Assembly (NCBI RefSeq): GCF_050908995.1
Contig: NC_135118.1
Location: forward strand, 5,828,001 to 5,892,000
Origin: Andrena cerasifolii
Taxonomy: Eukaryota > Arthropoda > Insecta > Hymenoptera > Andrenidae
Reading direction: 5' to 3'
Length of the DNA stretch: 64,000 bases
Part shown: positions 35,600 through 47,054 of the stretch, piece after piece
Position numbering within the stretch: the stretch's first letter is position 1
How the letters are laid out: each line of letters starts with the position of its first letter
The notes under the pieces: generated by a model
What the model saw: the letters and a program-made list of their open reading frames with translations, nothing else
Told to the model about the DNA's origin: nothing
Databases searched by the model: none
Position numbers and translations under genes: made by a program

Positions 35600-36315
35600 A
35601 CTGTTTGTCAGTATTTCTTTAGCAATCAGGATGACCGTATGAAAAATATAATATGTTTTTTTGTAGAATTAATATACTATATACTGAATATGAACGCACT
35701 TATGTACATACCACATAGTATCGTGTGTTTCTAAACAATTATTATAAAAATTATAAGGAAATTTGTTTTTTTTTTCATTCTAAAGTACCTAAATTCCAAT
35801 TTAATTGCAAAATGTTTTCTGTCTACAATTATAGACATAAATTTCAAATGTTATTTGCAATGAAATAACATTTATACTATACTTGTGAGAAACATAATTG
35901 TATAATGAAAGTACTATGTAAAATAATTATATCAAGCGAAGTATTTAACAATAAGTATGAAAATAATATTTAAGGACATGATAACAGTGTGAAAATATTG
36001 CAAAATGTATGTTAATAATTGCACGACACAATTATTATTGTGAAAAGCGAATTACGTGTTATTTTATCATAAGACAAATGAATTTTCTGTTTCAATAGGT
36101 CTTTCAAAACTTGACAACTTCATCGAACTATTACTTCACTAGCTGCTATCAATTTTCAACAATTGCTTGGTGCTTAAAATCAATGTTGTGGCGAGGTTAT
36201 TTGTAGAAAAGATGAGGTGTGAACTTTCCTCGAACTAAGAATACACTTTTATGTTCTCCTTACTTGAATTTTTTTACAAAACCTTACCCCGACAAACAAT
36301 GTATGGATTCATCTG
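35600..36315. other. AT-rich stretch, no feature seen
   Basis: Sequence between the Harbinger element and the 147-bp MITE with no coding or repeat signal. Confidence 0.5.
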
Positions 36316-36318
36316 AAG

Positions 36319-36479
36319 ATAAAACCAAAGAGGAGATATAATAAGAGGCGTCACTCCGGGCGGAACCTTTAAAGTCCTTACTTGACCTTGGCATTTAAAT
36401 TGGTCGTCTAGTGATTTCCCTAGTTTATGTCTGTCCTTGTCGAGTGACGACTCTTATTATATCTCCTCTTTGATAAAAC
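36319..36479. mobile_element. 147-bp MITE, 7-bp-duplication family, copy 1
   Basis: Element 36326-36472 has ends CAAAGAGGAGATATAATAAG / CTTATTATATCTCCTCTTTG and is flanked by identical ATAAAAC (36319-36325, 36473-36479). Confidence 0.85.
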
Positions 36480-37253
36480 TTCAACGCGTATGTGTGATCT
36501 CAGGCTCAGCCTCGGCAGAGGTTACAGAGGGCGGGGAATGAAGGTGGCCAAATTACAGAGATTCGTTACATCCGTTCGAAGCATTAAAGCTAAAACTCGA
36601 AACGCATAACTACACACAAAAGACGAATGAAGACGTGACAGAATATATCTATGAAAAACTATCGCGGTATGATAATGCTTGTATGGGCGATCACATAATA
36701 GAGTGGAAAGTTGATAGACTTAATAACACACGACTTCGGGAGTATTTAGGTCCGCAGGATACCCTTTAGTATACCTCTTTCCACTTCATGTTCTCCTGAT
36801 ATATTGGCCAAAATCTGGCGAAAATTTTCAGAATGCACAAAATTGGGCTTTGTAACAGGAGAACATGCCGTCGAAAGAGATGGCACAAAGTAACGTCTCC
36901 GGAGAGCAAATCAAAGAGCGAGGAGTGGCGCAGAATTTTCGAACGCCTCTTGAAAGGCCTGCGCCTCTTATTTGCAACTTTAAGGCGATGCCTTTGAAGC
37001 TGAAAGGGTGTAGCCGGTTATGGTGGTCAAATGTGTCCTTGAACCGAATTCGACTCACGACGAATCATTCGAAAGCTTATTAAAAAAGAAACATTTGTGG
37101 CAATTTTCAACTTCGTATCTCCACCCGGAGGGTAGAAAAGGGCAGAAATAGGAAATCAAGTTTTTGTCGAATTTCTCCTATTCTAGGGGATGAAAAATTT
37201 TGAAAAAAATCAGAGGCATTTATGTTATCAGGGCACATATTAGAGAATTCTTT

Positions 37254-37570
37254 CAGATTTTTAAATTGAAAAACCAAGCTGTGAAAAATAAAAAACGCCA
37301 AAAAATGCTGAAAAATGCCGATTGTGTATCGAAGCAGGCTTGGCACTATAATTATATTTTTACTGTAAGTGCGTATGATTGTTACAATTGTCCTGAATTT
37401 TTTTCAGATTTTTAAATTGAAAAACCAAGCTGTGAAAAATAAAAAACGCCAAAAAATGCTGAAAAATGCCGATTGTGTATCGAAGCAGGCTTGGCACTAT
37501 AATTATATTTTTACTGTAAGTACGTATGATTGTTACTATTGTCCTGAATTTTTTTCAGATTTTTCAATTT
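37254..37570. repeat. 151-bp tandem duplication, two units plus a partial third
   Basis: Unit 37254-37404 starts CAGATTTTTAAATTGAAAAA and is repeated at 37405-37555 almost unchanged; a third begins at 37556 and diverges. This yields two near-identical spurious ORFs. Just beyond, TTACAACGAGAAAATACTGTA (to 37668) resembles a pogo-like end. Confidence 0.85.
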
Positions 37571-37669
37571 GTTGCGCCACAGTTAAAAAAATTAAAAACC
37601 GATTTTTTCGTCGTTTTTTCCGATTTTGACGCATAGTCAAAATGAGCTTACAACGAGAAAATACTGTAT

Positions 37670-39200
37670 AGGGTTATTTACCAGCTCCGTTCTTACTGTT
37701 TCCAATATGTATTTAATATAATAAAATATATACATATGTATATGTATTAACTGTGAACATACTATTATTTAAACAATACTTAGAAATATAATTAATACTG
37801 ATATACTCCTTTCTTACTGAACTCTCTTGTACCAAGTCACACTCTCTCAATATATAATCGTTCTTCTTTTTCATTCTGCATTCATACCAACCTTCTTCAG
37901 GTTTACAATACATTCTATAAAAGAAACTGATAGCCTACTTGACTTCTACTCGATTAACATTCTAAATAATGTTGAGATAAAAAGAGTTTCTCAGAAAATT
38001 CATGTTTATCTCTTGTATAAGTTCAAACTGGAACGTACTAAATCAATGATAGCTTGAAATATTAATCACGCTTGAGAGGAAAATACCATACTTAAATATT
38101 TTGAATACGAATCACTTGAATATGGTCCATATTCCAAAGCAATATTCTGACATTGTCAGTGACATACTGCACGCTCTGATAATACCAAAACGCGTTCAAA
38201 CTGGTGGAAAACTATTTGCAGAATTGGGCCTTCGTAACTTGACAATAGTTCAATGCCTTTATAAGATTAAGAAGAGCAAAAAAATTGACATAGCGAATCT
38301 CCCATGAATTCAGCAAGCATAAGTAGGTTTGTTGCAACAAGATTTGCTCTTTAGAATTATTATGTAACTGACCCTTCCTCAGGCAATATCGGTACATGTG
38401 CTGAAAAGTGGATCCGATAAAATTGGTAAACATAGTACCAAGTGACTGAATGAGGATAAATCCTACTTTCAATATACTAAAACCTAATATTCACCCACAA
38501 AAAGACCACAGTCATAGTCTACTAGTATATGAAGGGGAGATCCATTTACTATTCTTTCTTAAAACCAAAAGATAATATTACAGCAGAATTGCAATGAACG
38601 TAGCACTGTACATCAGAAACTGCCTATAATACAGTTAACTTTAGAAGATTCAAAAGGATCAATGCTGCTATTTAATATGTACCTGTAAGAAATTGCAAGA
38701 ATTGAGCTGTAAAACTATTACACGTCCATTTTATTCACCAAACCATTTTTCAACAGACTAGCAGTGATTTCAAAATCTGGGGACCTTTTGGAAGTATTTG
38801 TTAATCAGGATGTCATAAAAAATACATTGAAAGAATTTATTGAATTCAAAGACAGAAAAATCTTTGAATCAAAAATAAAACTCATTTTTCATTAGAAATG
38901 AGTAGAACCTGATATCTTCGGTAATAATTTTTTTTTTAAAAGTCAAATATAGTACTTTTGTTTTATAATAATTCCATAAGAATCTCTGCACTAAGCCAAT
39001 ATCACATACTTAAAAATTGAAAAAGGCTTTCATAATTAAAGAAGGTTCTCTTATATTTTTCTTAATTCCTACTCTTAACTAATTTCGTGCAAAAATTGAT
39101 CTTGTGGGTACCTTGCATCAGAATCCTGGTGATATTTGAACACAAAATTATTTCACAAGATCCGTGAACAAAAGCCTACGTATATTAATAGTCTATGAAA
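37670..39200. other. AT-rich stretch, no feature seen
   Basis: There are no ORFs with similarity and no inverted repeats. With 39740-40865 it is one of the few repeat-poor parts; a long RGS7 3' UTR reaching here is conceivable but unsupported. Confidence 0.4.
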
Positions 39201-39202
39201 CA

Positions 39203-39737
39203 TACAGTTTGGTCCCATTATAAGGTCGAGGGACAAGCTGTTCCCTTAACGAAACGGTATGAGCCCCTCGTCTTTTTAACCTTCTTTCAGTAATGCGATG
39301 CCGCCGTCACCTCAAAGAGGAGATATAATAAGAGGCGTCACTCCGGGCGTAACCTTTGAAGTCCTTACTTGACCTTGGCATTTAAATTGGTTGTCTATTC
39401 GAGCGGGATATTCAAATCGACTAAATGTACCTTACCGCAATTTGCTGATTATTGCCGAAGTTTATCGTGGGGTACCGATCATTGCCGAATAGGCATTTAA
39501 ATTAGTTGTCTAGTGATTTGCCTAGTTTATGTTTGTCCTTGTCGAGTGACGCCTCTTATTATATCTTCTCTTTGGTCATCTGGAACGAAATATATGACTT
39601 GTCGCTCTCGCGTGCCCTCTCGCTCATTATCAGTCTCTCACACTCGCCGCGGGAACTACAAAACAAGTATGTAGCGGGCATAGAAATGTTCTCTTAACGG
39701 AGCGTAGGAGTCGCCCTTATAACGGGACAACACTGTA
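39203..39737. mobile_element. pogo/Tigger-like element with TA flanks, holding a nested MITE
   Basis: CAGTTTGGTCCCATTATAAGG (39205) pairs with CCTTATAACGGGAC...ACTG (to 39735); both sides are TA. A 262-bp MITE is nested at 39313-39574. Confidence 0.65.
39306..39581. mobile_element. 262-bp MITE, 7-bp-duplication family, copy 2
   Basis: Element 39313-39574 has the same ends as 36326-36472. Flanks GTCACCT and GTCATCT match at 6 of 7. It carries 115 bp more than copy 1, bounded by a directly repeated GGCATTTAAATTRGTTGTCT (39377 and 39492). Confidence 0.8.
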
Positions 39738-40869
39738 ATTTTGATTTTTGAAAACAACAAACAACATTGCTAACAATTATTTAAAAAAATGCATCTCGAA
39801 GGAAATGTCAATAAAAGTGGTAAAAATCCATGAGTAAATAGTAGTACACTGAAATTATTAGTTTACACATAAGTAATATCTAATACCATATTAGGAGATA
39901 AGGATAAAAATATACAAAGATGAAATGAATTTATTAACTTAACATTCCTATTCATATTAAACGTAGCAAATATTAAAATCACAATCACTTCATTTTTTAT
40001 ATTAAATGAACCAGTAGCAGAACACATCCAGAATGACACGCAAAAGTCGATATAATGCTTGCTAAACAAACGTCGAATTAAAGAAATGAATTATATGTAC
40101 GTACTATTAAAATATAGATGTGTCCAGATTTGTTGAAATGATATTTAAGATAAAGCAGTTACGTGATACATACAATTTCAGTAGTAAAGCTGCGGTTAAA
40201 AGCCGAATTAAGAAAGGCTGAAGAATGTCTGGAAGAAGAAAAATATACATGGATAAAAACCTTACTTAAAAGTTTTAAGTTAGACAAACATATTACAAAT
40301 GAAAATGAAAGATCATAATTTCTAGAGAATATTATTTTTCCACTACACAATGCAATAAACATATTCACCACGAAGTGAAATAGAAAACTTGTACTAAGTA
40401 TTAAAAAATGAGTACAAATATTCTATAGTAGCGCTATAAATTCCACAAATCAGCAAGGATTTAAAAAAATGGTACAATTAATAACAATATTTTCATATAC
40501 AAAAAAATAAGAACTAAATTGTAGGTAATAAGGTATACATTTCAATTAAAGTAATACATAATAAAGAATCTTTCTAGTTGACATGACGATAGAAATACAT
40601 ACATGATTACAAATATGGAAAATATTATTGCTAATTTTCGAATTTTTTAAATAAATTAAGAAAGTGAAAAAAAGGAACAATGTGGTTTTATTTAAATGAT
40701 CGAAAACATAAAATTATTCCAAATGGTAACACATGTGTAATATCAACAATTATAACAATAATAGTAGCGATATACCGAGCAATACTAAGTACGCTATGAT
40801 GATCATCATCATGATGGTGATAACAATTTACGTATGCGAACGTTTAGGTATAAAAAAAATATAGGTATA

Positions 40870-42333
40870 TACAGTACTGCTCGGTTAACGGCTCGCTTAT
40901 TTTGCTCGGTCACGGCTCCTGCTCACGGATCGTGCAAAAATCACGTGAAAAAAATCAGGATTTCAGCTTTAAATAGCCGCCACTTTGTTTGAAATTAATA
41001 TTTCGGAAATTGCCTCCGTTAATCAGAGGATACTTTAATATACTAACGAAATCTGTTTTGTGTTTTGATTTTAGATAATCTGGTTCTGAATGGCAGTGCT
41101 CACTGCAAATCCAAATTTTTAAAAAGGCTTCCTAGATGTCGGTTGTTACTTTATTATAAACGTAAATATTTTTCTACGAAAAAATTACCAAATGTTCTTC
41201 AAATATTTCTTTTTTAACTGCAAAAAGTTCTGTAAAAATATATGCTTTCGCTTTAAAAAAAAAATCACAAACATTCGCTTCTTATCGGCCGCGTGACTAA
41301 TCCCTTAAGTACGCAGGCCAGAGACCGATTACACACAAGCTCGCCATGCCTATTCAAATTATTTTTAAAGATATTCCAGTGAAATAATTTCTACATTCTA
41401 CAGATCAATATTACATCCTGTGTCGTCGCCTCTTAGGGTGCCTCCAAACGTGAGTCGAGCTCCAAAACCAAACACACTTAATGCCTGCTTTCCACATCGG
41501 AATCTATAGTTTTGACTTTAGCATGAACCTCTATTCTATCTGTTCGTCACTGGCACTCTACGGGATTTCTAAGCATACGTTTCGAAACGTTCATGGGACA
41601 CTCTACGTTTATCATCAACTTGGTTTGCTCCCACTAACTACTTGACACCTAAATGGCAAGTACGACAGTAAGTCATGCTGATGTAAGGGATAAGGATGCA
41701 TCACTACAGTTTACACTATGTGGGTTAGGCCAATCTTTTGATACGACGGGGCTTTACCGGCACCGGCCGGAAACAGCCCGCTGTATCACTGCGAGCCTGC
41801 CTTTCCTTTAGTCGAGGGTCTCAAGGCCCCTTCCTCGGTGTCACGTGGCAGGCACCCCTTCAGTCTGTACTACTTTAAAGACTATCTGTCATTTAATTTT
41901 TAGCTGCCGCGAGCCAAGAAAAACTGTCTAAACTGACGAAAACCGGTAAAAATGTGCGTCCAGATCAGAGCTGAGTTTCGAGCCGAATACCACTTCAGAC
42001 CCAATAATGCTCCACGTTCCTACGTGTGAAACGCACATTTTTACCGGTTTTCGCCAAATTAGATAAAGTCCCGTAGTATGGAAAACAGGTATTAGGCGTG
42101 CTCGGTCTGGAGTTCGGTTCTACTCTGGACCCGCCCTTACTGTTTCCTCCTATTTGACAGCACTGTATATGACTCATCCCGAGCGCCGAGCAAATTGCTG
42201 CCCGTTCTCGATTTCCTCGTCGACCCATCGCCGATAAAACCTAAATTAAGCGTCGACAGATTCGCTATCATATTCTGATTAGAGGTTCGCTTTCGGTCCC
42301 GACCACGCATGCCTTTAACCGGACCTTACTGTA
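40870..42333. mobile_element. pogo/Tigger-like element, about 1.46 kb, no transposase seen
   Basis: CAGTACTGCTCGGTTAACGGC (40872) pairs loosely with the right end, whose complement is CAGTAAGGTCCGGTTAAAGGC; TA flanks both. It ends about 100 bp beyond the RGS7 stop. A smaller palindrome lies at 41935-42055. Confidence 0.5.
41935..42055. repeat. 121-bp palindrome
   Basis: GACGAAAACCGGTAAAAATGT pairs with ACATTTTTACCGGTTTTCGCC, nested in the element above. Confidence 0.65.
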
Positions 42334-42439
42334 TTAACCTTCGCGAATCGAAATATTAACATTAGAACCAATAAGAGAGTAACTCTAACTGTGTAAATGA
42401 AATACTTGGAGTTATTATATCAACTTCACATTATAGTTT

Positions 42440-45432
42440 TTAATACGTCAAAATATAATTTATAAATGGTATATTGACCTTCTTTTTCGAGCCATTGAGA
42501 AAATCCTTATACATTTCCGAACGTAGATACCTCGAGTAACTATCGCTTTTCATCAGGTGATAAACGTGGGCCTAAAATTTAACAATAGCACGGAACATTT
42601 TCTTATTATTTTCCTCTTATTATTATTATTTCTAAGCATCTCAATACTTCTTATTAACTTAAGTATTTTTGCAATGAATCTTTTTAATTTTATTAAAAAG
42701 TTGTGTGAAGCTTGTACCGCTGCTACGTCGAAACACCATCTATCAGCTTTCTGTAAATTCTTCTTAGTTACTTCAAAAGTATGAGAATCGACGTTAATTG
42801 GACAGCCAGCATCCGGACCCAAATATTCATTCCAAATCTCGTTTATTTTAATATGAATTTCTTTTTGCGGCAACGTTTTCAATTCCTGAACGGCTTCCCA
42901 AAATCTGTACATGTCACGAAGATTCCATACTCTTTATTCATGTCTCTAAACAATATTAGTAGAATAAAGCGAACAATAAATTACACATTACTTACTTTAG
43001 ATTTTCACCGCTGAACTCTTTATCTAGAAAGCGTATAAATTGCTCTCTACCAATAGAGTCTTGCAACAGTTCTTGAAGACTAAAAGCCCACCTTTTCACT
43101 CTTCTTGTAGAAATTTCTTTTCTATTTGAAGAAACATAAAAAAATTTATTATCTCTCAATGATCAAAATGTATCAGCAAACCAAGAAATGTACATACGTT
43201 AACTTCTCCTGTTCCCACATATCAGAATTATCTGATATCCATGGATTGGTTAATTCAGGTTGAATGAAAAAGGAATCATACTCTATATACTGTTCAAAAT
43301 ATCCAATCAGACTAAAATAATTGAAATATACTTAAAGATAAATTATCTACTGTGAAGAAATCATTATTATATAATGTAAGTATTATACATATTCAGTAAC
43401 AAGTTGAACCGTAACATTTAATAATAAGAAATCAGTGTTTAAGTAATATTTACTTACGCCTCTGAAACTTTTGACACTTTTGTGTTGGATCTATCTAATC
43501 TAGCCTTCAGCGTTTCAATTTCTTTACATAATACTTCTATCGAGGATGACACAGATGATTCTGAATGTGGAAGTGTAGGGCTACTAGTTATTCCTAGGTA
43601 TAAATGTTTACGTGACTTTGAATTTGGTTTGTAGCTACGACATGCTTTCTTAATATCCAACTCTGTAGTATTGACACATCCAGGCTGAAATATATTCCAA
43701 TAATATTATCATGAATGACTCCAATCTTTTGTAATACATACGCAGAATATAGAGTAATTATACAAGAAAGGAAAACATATCTTTGTAAATGAAAGTTGAA
43801 TGTTTAACCCGCCCGCGGGCGCGCCCAAATGTTTTACACGAGCGGTCGCGTCGTGTACTCCGTACACGGGAGTCTGTTTTGGCTGAAAAACCGTTTTACC
43901 GTGATGTATTGTACTCAGCACCCATATGTATTCTTCCAGCGGTCATTTTTGCGTAATGCTACGTACTTCTCAGGTTCAAGTTCAGTTTGGAAGTATCTCT
44001 GATTGAATGAAAACGAAAGTATGCAGCGTATCCTGCCGGCGAGCGCGCCCGTGTACTCGCAAGTTTCCCAGGTGTCCGCTTCCGATTGCTTTGATTTTTG
44101 GATATTTCCAAACTGAATTTGAACCTGACAAGTATGTAGCATTATGCAAAAATGTCCACTGAAAGAATACATAGGGATGCTGGGTAGAATAGATCACGGT
44201 AAAACGATTTTTTCACCCAGAAACTGACCTCCGTGTACAGAGTACACGCGTGCGCCCGCCGCCGGGTTAATTGGGATTAAATTAGAAGTATCAAATATAT
44301 TAATACAAAATAACAGAAATTATACCATTGGCCTGTAGACATCCCAAAAAGCTCTTTCTTGACTATCCAATACTTTCCTCTCCAATTTATCCCTTTTTTT
44401 ATCAACTTTACTTTGTGCCTCTGCTTGCATAAAAATGAACTCCCATTTGCGCGAAAACATCTTCTGCAACTTTGCCAAATTCTCAGCCTCGAAATCTGCT
44501 AATTCTAAACGAGTTTTATTCTGCATTGTTCGTTTACATAAATAAACAGCTGTAATATTTGAAAGCAATTATAAATCTCTAAAACAGAAAGTGTATAGAA
44601 GTTCCTTTTTAATTACACAGCGAGGAATATTCTCATACCATACTCAGTATTCTCTGGTTCCCAACAGTTTGACGGCCAAAAATATGGTGTTTGAAATCTG
44701 TAGAAAGTATTATCATTTTTTACAGTAAGGCAGTGGTCGTCAATTGGGAAAAAATATCCATGGGATGCCATTAGATGTGCCACGTGCAGAGCCTCTATGA
44801 ATTTTTAAATTTTCAAATTCAACACAACTTTCCAGACAATTTTATTTATGTTTTTAATATTTCAATTGTACCTTGATCATCTATTGCCATAGTCTTTATC
44901 ATCCACGATATTAAATCTGTCCCTAACATAATAAAGACTTTACGTCATTAATAATTGTCGAAAGAAAGTAATGGAACAATTTGCGATACATTCCCCACGA
45001 TATTTTACCTGTAAATACCGAAGGTGTTTTTGTCATGAAGCTTTTTACCGTCCTCACAGGAACACCTGTAACTTCGTCTGACATTTTTTCTACAATCGCT
45101 TCCATCTAAAAGATATATAGATATATAAAAGTACTAAATCAAACAGTTAAGAAGGTAGTAAGTAATTATAATAGCAGGTTACACTAAATTACTTTCTGGA
45201 ATACAAGGTAATTCGGCATGTCTTCGGCACACGAGGCAGTGATGTGATATATGGGACTACTTGGATATTTTTCAGTTGTTTCTCCATTTTCATTATTACA
45301 TTGAGTCATCGGATTATTACATTGATTTGTTTGATTATCTCTGGTTACATGTTGATCAGTTATTCCTCCAATATCACTGTTCTCACCAGGCTTTCGGCGA
45401 CATGCCAATTTTTCAGAATTCATAGTTACCAT
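42440..45432 (-). CDS. RGS7: R7-family regulator of G-protein signalling (RGS7-like), 517 aa, ten coding exons
   Basis: Exons in transcript order are 45432-45193, 45105-45009, 44922-44872, 44794-44639, 44549-44326, 43684-43458, 43311-43198, 43121-42996, 42904-42718 and 42571-42440; all phases join. Residues 81-155 form the DEP domain (VPVRTVKSFM, LISWMIK), followed by the DHEX region with a near-identical block around AVYLCKRTMQNK. The GGL domain, which binds the G-beta-5 subunit, spans about 306-355 and ends in NPW. The RGS domain (about 378-503: RVKRWAFS, FLDKEFSGENLKFWEAV) accelerates GTP hydrolysis on Gi/o alpha subunits in neurons. The first ATG used is 45432; an acceptor-like site just upstream suggests a non-coding 5' exon. 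The C-terminus is uncertain: after GSKKK the frame reads 12 more residues to a stop, which could be read-through of a weak donor. Confidence 0.93.
43804..44270. mobile_element. piggyBac-like foldback element with TTAA duplication, in RGS7 intron
   Basis: Element 43808-44266 begins CCCGCCCGCGGGCGCGC and ends with complement-like GCGCCCGCCGCCGGG, with TTAA on both sides. Arms pair over about 170 bp (GTACTCCGTACACGG, CAGTTTGGAAGTATC). It explains why this intron is 641 nt while the others in the gene are 76-146 nt. Confidence 0.8.
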
Positions 45433-47054
45433 ATCCACTCTAAAGAAATATTTTAAGTGTCAAGATCGTCTATCTTGCACGATACATCGCTAACATTACT
45501 ACATATTTTTATGTTGCGCAGTAATAAAAAGTTAATGTTTATTTTGTCAGTATTAGCATCATTATCCCTAGATATAGCGTTTCAAATAATAAATATCAAT
45601 CCCAAGGGGATAGCCAAATAAGCATATAGAAAGTAGCCTCGGGTCAAATTGCTTTTCTGTTGCGTGGAAAATTATGAAAAACACCAGGCAGGTATTGTAA
45701 TCACCGACGTATAATTACTCATAAAATCGAGCGTACACTCACGGAGAAAGTAAAAGTTGCCGGGAAAATAAATATAAACATTATTTACGAACATCGTGTA
45801 TTTCAATGAACAATTCATTAAAAAAACGTAAAAATAACATAACATATTTGTGCACATACAAGCGAAAATAAATAAACACAGATATTTTAGTAACACAAAA
45901 TTGAGCGTACACAACTAATTAGTAACATTGTTGTTGAACTTTTAGTTTATATGTATAGAATAAGTGGAACACACGAGCACGTACTTAACAAATGATTTAT
46001 ATTCAATCAGTTATTTAAACAAAAAAAAACTTCTGTTACAGAAAATAAAGACGACTTTAGTTTTACAAATCACCTTTCGCTCGATTCACGTTTTAGAAGA
46101 GAGTGAGCAAGAGTGAGTGAGAGTTGGTGAGAGTGAGCGCGCTACGCTTGCTACGGTTTCTAGCACGCAAATATCACGCTTGCGCAACGCTTCCTATATT
46201 AACATTTTACAACTTCCGGCGCGCCACATTTGAGATTAGTCTTTCCAACAATTATATTTAATCTGGTATTAGTATTTTGTCACATATTAGCGACAGCCTG
46301 TAAACATCGTGGCGTAGATTCAACCAGCTTTTTTCTTGTAAAAGAAGGTGAAATATATTCCCATTCTTCTCATAACTTTATTTTAAAGTCTTTTATATTC
46401 GTTAAATTATACTTTTAAGTTCGGGCGACTGAGGTGATCGGGGTGTGTTTAACAATTTTGATATGTTATATAGTAACCATTCTTGTACTATAAAGGGTGT
46501 TTATAAGAAAGAGGGACATTTTAGTTGTATATTTTGAACCAATGTAATCTTTATTGATCTATTTAAATTAACGAATATTTCTTCACTTTAGTTAAAAAGT
46601 ATAATATACATGTGAATACTTTAGCCAATCAAATCAGTGCGTGCACACATTGACTATTTATGAATGTATATACTAGGTATATATTCTCTGAATTAACACG
46701 TTGTTTGGTTTAAAGATGCAACCTTCTCATTTGTAACACATACATTAACAGTTTAACTTAATTAAAAAAAATTTCTTTCCTTATATATGCGAGTTTCTTG
46801 TACGGTTCCTTTAAGCAAAAAGGCACGGTAATCGGGACATCTACCCTATTCCTCCGTTCCTATATTCCTATGTCCATGACTGGTACCGAAACCGAAAGGT
46901 AAAAGCACCTCAATATACTACAATCTACTGGCAGTACATTTTAGTCAACCAAGTGAAACTTAGCGAGGTTGTGTTTAAGAATAAAATTTGTTTTTGATAG
47001 TGATCGCATTATTTGACAGTGTTGTATGCATTACGCACATTGGTATAAATCAGT
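45433..47054. other. Intergenic region between divergent RGS7 and QTRT2
   Basis: An acceptor-like TTTCTTTAG lies just upstream of the RGS7 ATG on the minus strand. A CpG-rich patch lies at 46080-46220. No ORF of interest. Confidence 0.45.
46098..46140. repeat. GAGTGAGC-type short tandem upstream of RGS7
   Basis: Imperfect GAGAGTGAGC/GAGTGAGTGA units lie at the edge of a small CpG-rich patch (46080-46220) between the divergent RGS7 and QTRT2 genes. The patch may hold the RGS7 promoter and a non-coding exon. Confidence 0.4.

Noticed and set aside
37200..37629. Two near-identical small ORFs
   Set aside because: Produced by the 151-bp tandem duplication; not genes.
42553..42717. Extension of the RGS7 exon 9 frame toward 42553
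   Set aside because: The frame runs through a clear donor (GCAGCG|GTACAAGC) into intron. The true continuation HVYHLMKSDSYSRYL begins at 42571 after an acceptor.
45433..45438. Start of RGS7 two codons upstream of 45432
   Set aside because: The codon at 45438 is GTG, not ATG. The first ATG is 45432.
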